A stretch of 64,000 nt of DNA from Desulfobulbaceae bacterium UBA2273. GTDB taxonomy: Bacteria > Desulfobacterota > Desulfobulbia > Desulfobulbales > Desulfurivibrionaceae. The stretch's first letter is position 1. Each line of letters begins with the position of its first letter. The stretch spans positions 1-64,000 of the forward strand of contig DDWZ01000022.1 in NCBI GenBank assembly GCA_002347095.1, read 5' to 3'. The position numbers were made by a program, and so were the translations under genes. Positions 16,810 to 24,598 of the stretch are shown here, one piece after another. Under the pieces are notes generated by a model. That model did no database searches. It was not told the origin of the DNA and saw nothing but the letters and a program-made list of their open reading frames with translations.

Positions 16810-17535
16810 ATGTTCGTCCATAACAGACTCGGATTGCTGGAAAGCGTTGAAACCCTGATCAACCAGGAGCAGCGGCTCAACCAGGTGGCAAACAACCTGG
16901 CGAATGTCGATACGCCGGGGTTCAAAAAAGAAACCGTCACCTTCGACGAGATGCTCTACCAGGCCAACCAGTATCGCCAGAGGGTCGGCAAGGGCTTGCG
17001 CATCAACACGGTTCACCAGCAGGGGGTGGTTCAAAAAACTGACGCACCCTTTGATCTGGCCATTTCCGGGGACGGCTTTTTCCGGATCCAGACTCCGGCC
17101 GGGGAGCGCTTGACCAGGGCCGGAAATTTCCAGCGCAACAACGAAGGGGTGCTGGTCACGGCCAACGGCTATCCGGTGCTTGGCGAGACCGGGCCGATCA
17201 CCATCACCGGCAACAAGGTCGATGTGGCCCGCGACGGGCGTCTGTTTGTCGATGGCCTTCCGGTTGATCGTCTGGCGGTGGCCACCGCGGACCCCCAGGA
17301 TCTCAAAAAGGAAGGGGAAAACCTTTTCCGCCTTGCGGAAGGCGCGGTGGCGGAAGCCCCGCAGAACCTGCAAATCCTGCAAGGACATCTGGAAAAATCA
17401 AACGTCAATACCGTCACGGAAATGACGGAGATGATCGATCTGTACCGCGCCTACGAAGGGCAGCAGAAAATGATCCAGGCCGTGGACGACCTGGACGACC
17501 TTGCCGTGCGCAGGGTCGGCGCCCTGGCAGGGTAA
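16810..17535 (+). CDS. flgF: Flagellar rod protein FlgF
   Basis: 241 residues. The N-terminal NLANVDTPGFKKETVTFDEML is the axial-protein signature shared by rod and hook proteins; the C-terminal SNVNTVTEMTEMIDLYRAYE is the matching helix. Between them, GDGFFRIQTPAGERLTRAGNF marks the FlgE/F/G core. It forms the proximal part of the flagellar rod in the periplasm. First gene of the operon behind a sigma-54 promoter, with AGAGGT before the ATG. FlgF and FlgG are similar; position and the shorter length favour FlgF. Confidence 0.94.
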   Translation: MFVHNRLGLLESVETLINQEQRLNQVANNLANVDTPGFKKETVTFDEMLYQANQYRQRVGKGLRINTVHQQGVVQKTDAPFDLAISGDGFFRIQTPAGERLTRAGNFQRNNEGVLVTANGYPVLGETGPITITGNKVDVARDGRLFVDGLPVDRLAVATADPQDLKKEGENLFRLAEGAVAEAPQNLQILQGHLEKSNVNTVTEMTEMIDLYRAYEGQQKMIQAVDDLDDLAVRRVGALAG

Positions 17536-17596
17536 CAACCGTTTAGCGGCGTAAGGAGCCGAACAGCTCCTCAACATCCACCACAAGGGGACCAGC

Positions 17597-18379
17597 ATGA
17601 TCCGCTCATTATTCTCAGGCCGCACCGGCATGACCGGGCAGCAGTTGCAACTGGACACCATCGCCAACAACCTGGCCAACGTCAACACCGCCGGCTTCAA
17701 GAAAAGCCGGGCCCAGTTCGAGGATCTCTACTACCAGGAACTCCGGGCCATGGGCACGGAAACCGCCGATGGCGGCAGGGTCCCCTCCGGCATCCAGGTG
17801 GGTCTGGGTGTCCGCCCCACCTCGGTGCAGAAGATCTTCACCCAGGGCAGCCTCACCGAAACCGGCAACGATCTGGATTTTGCCATCGAAGGCACCGGCT
17901 TTTTCAAGGTGGTGCGCGACGGCGAGGATTACTATACCAGGGCCGGCGCCTTCAGCCTTGATGGAGACGGCAACGTGGTCACCCAGAACGGCGACCGGCT
18001 CCAGCCCGAATTCACCGTGCCCCAGGGCACAACCTCCATCGCCATCAACAACAATGGGTTGCTCGAAGCCAAGGATGCCCAGCAGCAGGTGTTGGCCACG
18101 GTCCAGCTCACCCTGCACAGTTTTGTCAATCCCGGCGGCCTGCGCAGCATCGGGGCCAATCTTTTCCTGGAAACCGAGGCCTCCGGCGCCCCCACCGAAG
18201 CCAACCCCGGAACCGAGGGAATGGGCACCATCCAGCAGCGCTTCATCGAGGTTTCCAACGTGGATGTCACCGAGGAGCTGGTCAACATGATCATCACCCA
18301 GCGGGCCTACGAGGTAAACTCCAAATCGGTCACCACCGCGGACAAGCTGCTGGAAGTGGCGAACACCCTGGTCCGTTAA
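17597..18379 (+). CDS. flgG: Flagellar distal rod protein FlgG
   Basis: 260 residues, the canonical FlgG length. It begins MIRSLFSGRTGMTGQQLQLD, then NNLANVNTAGFKKSRAQFEDLYYQ, the diagnostic FlgG N-terminus, and ends EVSNVDVTEELVNMIITQRAYE with SKSVTTADKLLEVANTLVR. It builds the distal rod through the outer membrane and peptidoglycan. 61 bases after flgF; followed after 5 bases by flgA, which indicates tight coupling. Confidence 0.97.
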   Translation: MIRSLFSGRTGMTGQQLQLDTIANNLANVNTAGFKKSRAQFEDLYYQELRAMGTETADGGRVPSGIQVGLGVRPTSVQKIFTQGSLTETGNDLDFAIEGTGFFKVVRDGEDYYTRAGAFSLDGDGNVVTQNGDRLQPEFTVPQGTTSIAINNNGLLEAKDAQQQVLATVQLTLHSFVNPGGLRSIGANLFLETEASGAPTEANPGTEGMGTIQQRFIEVSNVDVTEELVNMIITQRAYEVNSKSVTTADKLLEVANTLVR

Positions 18380-18384
18380 AAGGA

Positions 18385-19113
18385 ATGACTAAAATGCTGT
18401 TGCGCCTGTGCACGATTGCCCTGCTGCTCTGCCTTGCCTGTCCCCTGCCAGGACAGGCGGCGGACCCCATTGCGACCCCGGACCTCACGGCGTTGGAGAA
18501 TATCTTCAGCGAGGTGGTGCTCAAGGATTCCCCCTGGCCCAAGGAGGATGTGGAGATTGCCAACTTCAGCGTCCGCCCGCTGGCCATGACCCTGCCGGAG
18601 GGCGGCTTTGACTACCGGATCACCCAGAAGCCCAACGACACCCGGCCCGGCAAAAAATATGTCACCGCCGCGGTCATGCAGGAGGGGAAGGAGCACGGGC
18701 AAGTGAGGATGAGCGGCGACCTCAGGCTGTTCGGCACGGTGGTCAGCACGCTGAAAAGGTTGAACCGAAACGAGATCGTGGGCGAGAGCGACGTCACTGC
18801 GAAGCGGCAGGACATCTCCATGCTGGACGCGGGCCTCATCCAAGATCCGAAAGAGGCGGTCGGAAAAAAGCTCAAAACCTCGCTGCCGGCCGGGGCCATT
18901 CTGTATGCCCAAGCCCTTGAGGCCCCGACCCTGATACACCGGGGCGAGCGGGTGACCATCATGGCCAAATCGCAGGCAATCAAGATAACCGCACCTGGCG
19001 AAGCCAGAAATTCCGGGGCGCTCGGCGAAATGATCCGGGTCAAGAACCTCACCAGCCGCCGCGAGATCCATGCCCGCGTTACGGGCGCAGGCCTCGTGGA
19101 GGCCGAGTTCTGA
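18385..19113 (+). CDS. flgA: Flagellar P-ring assembly chaperone FlgA
   Basis: 242 residues. A signal peptide (MTKMLLRLCTIALLLCLACPLPGQA, noted by ends only) ends near residue 25. The C-terminal half is a SAF domain with LKRLNRNEIVGESDVTAKRQDIS, LPAGAILYAQALEAPTLIHRGERV and NLTSRREIHARVTGAGLVEAEF, typical of FlgA. It helps FlgI assemble into the P ring in the periplasm. The gene lies between flgG and flgH, as expected for the rod and ring operon. Confidence 0.93.
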   Translation: MTKMLLRLCTIALLLCLACPLPGQAADPIATPDLTALENIFSEVVLKDSPWPKEDVEIANFSVRPLAMTLPEGGFDYRITQKPNDTRPGKKYVTAAVMQEGKEHGQVRMSGDLRLFGTVVSTLKRLNRNEIVGESDVTAKRQDISMLDAGLIQDPKEAVGKKLKTSLPAGAILYAQALEAPTLIHRGERVTIMAKSQAIKITAPGEARNSGALGEMIRVKNLTSRREIHARVTGAGLVEAEF

Positions 19114-19146
19114 AACAGCCGCCCCATCCATCATAAGGAGAAGAGT

Positions 19147-19851
19147 ATGCGCACCACACTGCACACCACCAGCCTCATCCTCCTGCTGGCAGGACTTTCC
19201 GGCTGCGCCGCCGCGGGCAGCCAGCAGGCCCAGCAGTTGCCGGAACGCTACACCCTGCCCGCCCCGGCAAAGGCGGCGCAAAGCCGGCCCGAGGGCACAA
19301 TTTATGCGTCCGGCAACAGCCTCGACCTTTACTCCGACAGCCGGGCGAAACGGATCGGCGATATCGTTCTGGTCCGCATCGTGGAAACCTCCAAGGGCAA
19401 CAAGGAGGCCAACACCAAGACCGAACGCGAGTCAACGGTCACCGGCGGCGTTTCCAGCCTTTTTGGCCTGGAGACCTGGCTGGCGGACAAAAACAGCCGT
19501 TTTTCCCCCTCGCTCACCGAGCTGCAGGCCAGGCTGACCAATGATTTCGAGGGCAAGGGCAAGACCGACCGAAAGAGCAACGTAACCGCCACCATCTCCG
19601 CCAGGGTGATCGACATCACCACCGACGGCAATCTGAACATCCGCGGCTACCAGGAGGTGAAGGTCAACGACGAAACCCAGCACATCATCCTTTCCGGCAT
19701 CATCCGGCCGCAGGATGTCGCCCAAGACAACTCGGTCCTTTCGACCCATGTTGCCGACGCCCGGATCGAATACAGCGGACAGGGGGTTCTCGGCGACAAA
19801 CAGCAGCCGGGCTGGCTGGCCAGGGCCCTGGACAGTGTCTGGCCGTTTTGA
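19147..19851 (+). CDS. flgH: Flagellar L-ring lipoprotein FlgH
   Basis: 234 residues. The signal peptide ends in the lipobox LSGC at residues 17-20, so the mature protein is lipid-anchored to the outer membrane. FlgH features: GTIYASGNSLDLYSDSRAKRIGDIVLVRIVE, VTATISARVIDITTDGNLNIRGYQEVKVN and GIIRPQDVAQDNSVLSTHVADARIEYSGQGVL. It forms the L ring around the rod, which confirms that the cell has an outer membrane. AAGGAGAAG precedes the start. Between flgA and flgI. Confidence 0.96.
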   Translation: MRTTLHTTSLILLLAGLSGCAAAGSQQAQQLPERYTLPAPAKAAQSRPEGTIYASGNSLDLYSDSRAKRIGDIVLVRIVETSKGNKEANTKTERESTVTGGVSSLFGLETWLADKNSRFSPSLTELQARLTNDFEGKGKTDRKSNVTATISARVIDITTDGNLNIRGYQEVKVNDETQHIILSGIIRPQDVAQDNSVLSTHVADARIEYSGQGVLGDKQQPGWLARALDSVWPF

Positions 19852-20073
19852 GGATAAAGGCTAAAGGTAAAAGAAGCGACCTTTACCCCTTTAACCTTAC
19901 GCCTTGCTCCTGTTGACTAGGCAAAATATTCCGTACCCCCCGAGGGAGACTCCATGAAAAAAAGAATATTTCCTTTAAAAATGGCGCATTACAACACCTG
20001 CCTCTCCCGTGGCACGCTGCTTGCTAAACTATCAAGATACAGGCTCCGCAGAACACAGGCCGAGGACAGCTCC
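19852..20073 (+). promoter_or_regulatory. Leader between flgH and flgI
   Basis: It contains a possible hairpin (AAGGCTAAAGG-TAAA against TTTACCCCTTTAACCTT, about 19857-19898) and the motif CTAGGCAAAATATTCCG at 19917-19933 shared with 16612. An in-frame ATG at 19954 with GGGAGA upstream could add 40 residues to FlgI or act as a short leader peptide. A local promoter or attenuator is possible but unproven. Confidence 0.35.
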
Positions 20074-21189
20074 ATGCAGACGACCCACACACAACCAGAA
20101 ACCAATCCCGGGCGGATTTTTTCGAGCACCACGCTGCTCTTTTCCGCCGCGCTGCTGCTCGGGCTTCTCCTCAGCACCGGGATTGCCCACGCCGTTCGCT
20201 TAAAAGACTTGGCCTCGGTCAAAGGGGTGCGGAACAACCAACTGGTGGGCTATGGCATCGTGGTCGGCCTGAACGGCACCGGCGACGGCAACAAGGCCGC
20301 CTTTACCGGCCAGAGCCTCAACAATATGCTCAATAATCTCGGGGTCAAGGTGGACCCGGAAGCCACCAAGGTGAAAAATATCGCCTCGGTCATGGTGACC
20401 GCCACCCTGCCGCCCTTTTCCAAGGTGGGGCAAAGCCTTGATGTCACCATTTCCTCGGTGGGCGACGCCACCTCTCTGCAAGGCGGCACCCTGCTTGTCA
20501 CCCCGCTCAAAGGGTTGGACAACAACGTCTATGCCATGGCCCAGGGCCCCATCAGCACCGGGGGCGGCCCGGACGGCCGGCCCGCGGCGCGGCAGACAAA
20601 CCACCTGACCGTGGCCCGGATCAGCAACGGCGCCTCGGTGGAACGGGAAGTGCCCATGACCTTTGCCAATAAGGAAAGCATCACCATCAGCCTGTCCTCG
20701 CCGGATTTCACCACCATCTCCCTGATGAAAACCGCCATCGACACCTATCTGGGCGGCCCCTACGCCACCGCCCGCGACGGCGCCTCGGTGGACGTGACTG
20801 TTCCCCCCAAATACCGGGCCCAGGAAATTGCCCTGCTGGCAGCCCTGGAAAACATCGAAATCAACCCGGAACAGCGGGCCAGGGTGGTCCTGAACGAACG
20901 GACCGGCACGGTGGTCATGGGCGCCAATGTCACCATCAACCAGATGGCCCTTTCCCATGGGAACCTGAGCCTGCAAGTCAAGCCCCCGCCCCCGCCGGGC
21001 GTTCAGGTCAACTCCCCGGCGGACCCCATCAGGGTCGGCCAGAAGGTGGTGACCCTGCAACCGGGCGTAACCCTGGGCGAGGTGGTGCGGGCCCTGAACT
21101 CGGTGGGCGTGGCCCCCCGCGAACTCATCGCCATCTTTCAGGCCATCAAGGCCGCGGGCGCATTGCAGGCGGAACTGGAGATTATTTAG
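20074..21189 (+). CDS. flgI: Flagellar P-ring protein FlgI
   Basis: 371 residues from this ATG, the normal FlgI length. The export signal has a hydrophobic LLFSAALLLGLLLSTG core and a cleavage-like AHA before VRLKDLASVKGV. Family motifs: NQLVGYGIVVGLNGTGDGN, LNNMLNNLGV, ISSVGDATSLQGGTLLVTPL and VGVAPRELIAIFQAIKAAGAL. It makes the periplasmic P ring in the peptidoglycan layer. The longer reading frame from 19954 would put 80 residues before the mature protein, so I prefer the internal start with GAGGA seven bases upstream. Followed by a strong hairpin and then flgJ. Confidence 0.95.
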   Translation: MQTTHTQPETNPGRIFSSTTLLFSAALLLGLLLSTGIAHAVRLKDLASVKGVRNNQLVGYGIVVGLNGTGDGNKAAFTGQSLNNMLNNLGVKVDPEATKVKNIASVMVTATLPPFSKVGQSLDVTISSVGDATSLQGGTLLVTPLKGLDNNVYAMAQGPISTGGGPDGRPAARQTNHLTVARISNGASVEREVPMTFANKESITISLSSPDFTTISLMKTAIDTYLGGPYATARDGASVDVTVPPKYRAQEIALLAALENIEINPEQRARVVLNERTGTVVMGANVTINQMALSHGNLSLQVKPPPPPGVQVNSPADPIRVGQKVVTLQPGVTLGEVVRALNSVGVAPRELIAIFQAIKAAGALQAELEII

Positions 21190-21196
21190 CACGTCA

Positions 21197-21225
21197 GAAA
21201 GTATTTTCCGGCGGGAAATACTTTC
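21197..21225 (+). other. Perfect 10-bp hairpin between flgI and flgJ
   Basis: GAAAGTATTT and AAATACTTTC flank a 9-base loop TCCGGCGGG. No T run follows, so it is not a classic terminator. It may protect or process the mRNA between the ring genes and the hook-associated genes. Confidence 0.6.
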
Positions 21226-21264
21226 GTTAACGCACTTACCCCGTTATCGGGATGAGGAAACGCC

Positions 21265-21576
21265 ATGGATATCATCAGCGAAGCAACAGCCGGACTTAAG
21301 GGAAACAGCAATTCTGCCGATACGCTCAAGGAGAGGAAACTCCGCGAGGCCTGCGCCGGATTTGAAGCCCTGATGCTCAAGCAGATTCTGAGCCAGGCGC
21401 GCCAGGGTATTCCCAAAAGCGGCTTGCTTGACGGCGGTTATGGCGAGGAAATGTTTCAATCCATCCAGGATGACCAACTGACCCAAAAATTGGCCGGAAG
21501 CTCCGGGATCGGTTTCGGCGACATGCTGTACCGGCAACTGTCGCAAGCACATGTTCCGCCAAACAAGGAGAAATAG
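21265..21576 (+). CDS. flgJ: FlgJ-type rod-binding protein, short form
   Basis: 103 residues. KLREACAGFEALMLKQILSQAR followed by LDGGYGEEMFQSIQDDQLTQKLA is the rod-binding domain of FlgJ. The muramidase half found in gamma- and beta-proteobacterial FlgJ is absent, as is common in Desulfobacterota. It acts as the rod cap or scaffold in the periplasm. A separate peptidoglycan hydrolase must therefore open the wall. Followed after 3 bases by the flgN-like gene. Confidence 0.88.
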   Translation: MDIISEATAGLKGNSNSADTLKERKLREACAGFEALMLKQILSQARQGIPKSGLLDGGYGEEMFQSIQDDQLTQKLAGSSGIGFGDMLYRQLSQAHVPPNKEK

Positions 21577-21579
21577 ACC

Positions 21580-22101
21580 ATGCAGCAGACACAGACGACG
21601 GAACAACGCTCCCTGCCCGCACGGTTCTACGAAGTGTTGGAGCAACAAGTCCAGCTTTCCGAAGACATGCTCGCCATCTTGAGCGAAGAGCAAAAAGCCC
21701 TGACAGCCATGGACATGCAGGGGCTCATCCGCCTGAGCGCCAAGAAAGAAAACAGATTGAGCCGCATCCAGGCCCTGGACACCCTGCTCGCCGAGATGAC
21801 CAAGGAGTTCCGCCCGGAAGCAGAGGAGAAAACGGCAAAACTTTCCGCCCTCATTCCCCTGCTTGCTCCGGAAGAAGGAAAAAAGCTCGGCCAATACAGG
21901 AAGAACCTGTCCCGGCTGCGGGAGGAAATCCTCAGTCGCAACCAGACCAACGGTCATTTTGCCGCGGATGTAAAAACATATCTGAACGACGCCATTACCT
22001 TGATCACCAGCGGCATTGCGGACCGGCCCATGTACGGCCTCACCGGCCTCAGCAAAAAGCCTTCGCTGAACCAACCCTCTTTAATCAGCAGGGAGGTCTA
22101 G
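21580..22101 (+). CDS. flgN: FlgN-type chaperone for hook-associated proteins
   Basis: 173 residues, almost wholly helical, with heptad-like leucines: RFYEVLEQQVQLSEDMLAILSEEQKAL and SAKKENRLSRIQALDTLLAEM are typical of FlgN. FlgN keeps FlgK and FlgL soluble and export-competent in the cytoplasm. Its place directly before flgK (3 bases) supports this strongly, since the sequence alone is weakly conserved. Confidence 0.82.
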   Translation: MQQTQTTEQRSLPARFYEVLEQQVQLSEDMLAILSEEQKALTAMDMQGLIRLSAKKENRLSRIQALDTLLAEMTKEFRPEAEEKTAKLSALIPLLAPEEGKKLGQYRKNLSRLREEILSRNQTNGHFAADVKTYLNDAITLITSGIADRPMYGLTGLSKKPSLNQPSLISREV

Positions 22102-22104
22102 GCC

Positions 22105-24588
22105 ATGGCCGGCATTTCCCATGTGCTCAGCATTGCCAAGGAGGCGCTCCTCACCCACCAGCTTTCCATCCAGGTGGCGTCGCACAATATCGCCAACGTC
22201 GACACCCCCGGCTACACCCGGCAATCGCTGCAACTGGAGTCCAACACCGCAACCCCGATCAGCTCCGGCATGCTGGGCGGCGGGGTGAAAGGCACGACCA
22301 TCCTGCGGAACTACGACCAGTTCATGGTGCAGCGGCTTGCCAAACAGGAATCAACCCTGGGCAATCTCCAGGCGCAGCAGGAATCCATGCGGCTGGTGGA
22401 AACCGTGTTCAATGAAGCGCCGGGCATGGCCATCAACGATCTGATGAACAAATTCTGGAGCAGTTGGCAGGACCTGGCCGACAATCCGGAGATATCCGCG
22501 ACCAGACAAGCGGTGGTCCAATCTTCCGAACTGATCATCGACCAGTTGCATTCCATGACCACCGAAATGGCCCAGACCAAATTCGATATCGGAGTCAGCC
22601 TCGACACGGCCATCGGCGACGTCAATTCCATCGTCAGCCAGATCGCCAATCTCAATGTGCAGATCTCCGGGGCGGAATCCGCGGCAGGGCAGGCCAACGA
22701 CATGCGGGACAAAAGGGACACCCTGATCAACGAGCTTTCCACGCTCCTTGACATCTCCTTTTTCGAGGATAAAAACGGCGCCTACACCGTTCTTATGGCT
22801 GACGGCCATACCCTGGTGGAAAGCAACGAATCCTGGCAAGTGGACTGGGAAAACAACGAGCTTATTTGGGTAAACAAGGATGCCGATGGCGGGGAAACGC
22901 GCCGAGCAATCGGCGACGGGGCTGAGTTGGGCGGCAAGATCGGGGGCTGGCTTGAGGTGCGCGGCAACCTGATCGAAGGAGACCCAAACAATTTCCTTGG
23001 CCGGCTGGACGCCTTCGCCAACGCCCTGATCCGGGAGGTCAATCAGCAGCACTCCCAAGGGGCAGGGCTGACCATGTTCGGAGACACCCTGACCGGTGCT
23101 CAGGTGAGCAATGTCGCCATCCTCACCTCCACCGTGGACCCAGCCGCAGACGCAGCAAATGTGACCATCCCGGCAGGCACCATCACCATCAACAACCGGC
23201 CGGTCGGCGAAATCCTCGGCGGCAATGCGGTGAATGGCCTGGCCATGACCAAGGCATATAATTCCGTGAACGCCATCAATGCGGCCGAGGCAGGAGTCGA
23301 GGCGCGGCTCACCACGCTCACCTCTTCCTCTGCCGCAACCGCTGCGGCCACGGCAGGAGGCACTATCTCCATGACCTTGAACGGGGTCGATATTAGCGTG
23401 GCAGTGGCGGCAGGCGACTCAGCCGCCGCCGTCAATGCGAACTTTCTTGCCGCCGTGAACGCGGTGAAAGACCAAACCGGTGTCTCAGCCGTAATTGGAA
23501 CCGGCAGTAACGGCGCGCCCGCTGACACCCTTATTTTACAGAACACCGAAAATGGCGACAGTGCAACCATTGACATCACCGCCTTCGACATAGGCACAAC
23601 AGCAGGGACAAATATCAATTTCTCGATTGGGACGCAAAGCGCCGACGCCACCCACAACACCGGGGAAATCACCCTGTTTTCCACCAGCACCTTCACCCTC
23701 AATGCCGGAGCAAACGACTACACCCTGGCCCAACTTGGCCTGACCGATCCGGCATTCACTTTTGACGCCCAAAAAGACGACGGCTCCATCACCTACGGGC
23801 CGCTCAGCACAAATGCAACCGTAGACACCCTGCTCTCCGGCTACGACTATTTTGACGAACTTGACACCTCCGGCAGCTTCGATATCTGGGTTTACAACGA
23901 TGACGGCTCGCTGGCCATCCCCCAGCCCGTCACCGTCTCCTTAAAAGGAACCTACGCGCTGAACGATGTGGCCAACGCCATCAATACCGCCATGACGAAC
24001 GCCGGGGCAGCGAGCGGCGTTCCTCCTGCCCAAACCCCCTGGGTGAATGCCTCAATCTCCGACAACAGCCTGCGTCTCACCCCAAGCTCCGGCCGCCAGT
24101 TCGCCTTTGCCAACGACACCTCGAACTTCCTCCAGGTTGCCGGGCTCAACACCTTTTTCTCCGGCAGCGATGCGGCAACTATCGGCGTAAACAGCGCGAT
24201 TACCGGCAACCTCAACAATCTCGCCGCTGCCACCGTTGGCCCCCAGGGGCAAATATTCCGCGGGGACAACACCAATTCCCTCAAGATCACAAGCATCCAG
24301 AACGCTGAATATATTTCCTTCACCGGCGGCGCCATAAACACCCTGGATGGCTTTTACAACACCCTGGTCGGCCAGGTGGCCAACACCACCCGCACCATCA
24401 GTCAATCCTACGACTCCACGATACTGGTGAACAACCAGGTAACCGCCATGCGCGATTCGGTCTCCGGCGTTTCCCTGGACGAAGAAATGGCGAATCTGGT
24501 CAAGTACCAACACGCTTACACCGCCGCGGCCCGGCTCATCACCATGTCTGACGAGATGCTGCAGACTCTGCTTGACTCAGTGAGATAG
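22105..24588 (+). CDS. flgK: Hook-associated protein 1, enlarged
   Basis: 827 residues against about 550 in enteric FlgK. The N-terminal SIQVASHNIANVDTPGYTRQSL and the C-terminal VSLDEEMANLVKYQHAYTAAARLITMSDEMLQTLLDSV are the conserved axial helices. The extra length lies in the outward-facing middle, roughly residues 370-700, rich in Ala, Thr, Asn and Asp (for example LTTLTSSSAATAAATAGGTI). It links hook to filament. Large surface inserts in hook-associated proteins are exposed and vary between strains. It follows flgN and precedes flgL. Confidence 0.95.
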   Translation: MAGISHVLSIAKEALLTHQLSIQVASHNIANVDTPGYTRQSLQLESNTATPISSGMLGGGVKGTTILRNYDQFMVQRLAKQESTLGNLQAQQESMRLVETVFNEAPGMAINDLMNKFWSSWQDLADNPEISATRQAVVQSSELIIDQLHSMTTEMAQTKFDIGVSLDTAIGDVNSIVSQIANLNVQISGAESAAGQANDMRDKRDTLINELSTLLDISFFEDKNGAYTVLMADGHTLVESNESWQVDWENNELIWVNKDADGGETRRAIGDGAELGGKIGGWLEVRGNLIEGDPNNFLGRLDAFANALIREVNQQHSQGAGLTMFGDTLTGAQVSNVAILTSTVDPAADAANVTIPAGTITINNRPVGEILGGNAVNGLAMTKAYNSVNAINAAEAGVEARLTTLTSSSAATAAATAGGTISMTLNGVDISVAVAAGDSAAAVNANFLAAVNAVKDQTGVSAVIGTGSNGAPADTLILQNTENGDSATIDITAFDIGTTAGTNINFSIGTQSADATHNTGEITLFSTSTFTLNAGANDYTLAQLGLTDPAFTFDAQKDDGSITYGPLSTNATVDTLLSGYDYFDELDTSGSFDIWVYNDDGSLAIPQPVTVSLKGTYALNDVANAINTAMTNAGAASGVPPAQTPWVNASISDNSLRLTPSSGRQFAFANDTSNFLQVAGLNTFFSGSDAATIGVNSAITGNLNNLAAATVGPQGQIFRGDNTNSLKITSIQNAEYISFTGGAINTLDGFYNTLVGQVANTTRTISQSYDSTILVNNQVTAMRDSVSGVSLDEEMANLVKYQHAYTAAARLITMSDEMLQTLLDSVR

Positions 24589-24598
24589 GAGAAAAACC

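Noticed and set aside
21311..21318. GCCGATAC inside flgJ as a sigma-28 -10 element
   Set aside because: The upstream half (TAAGGGAA) matches TAAAGTTT at only about half of its bases and the site is inside a coding region of a coupled operon.
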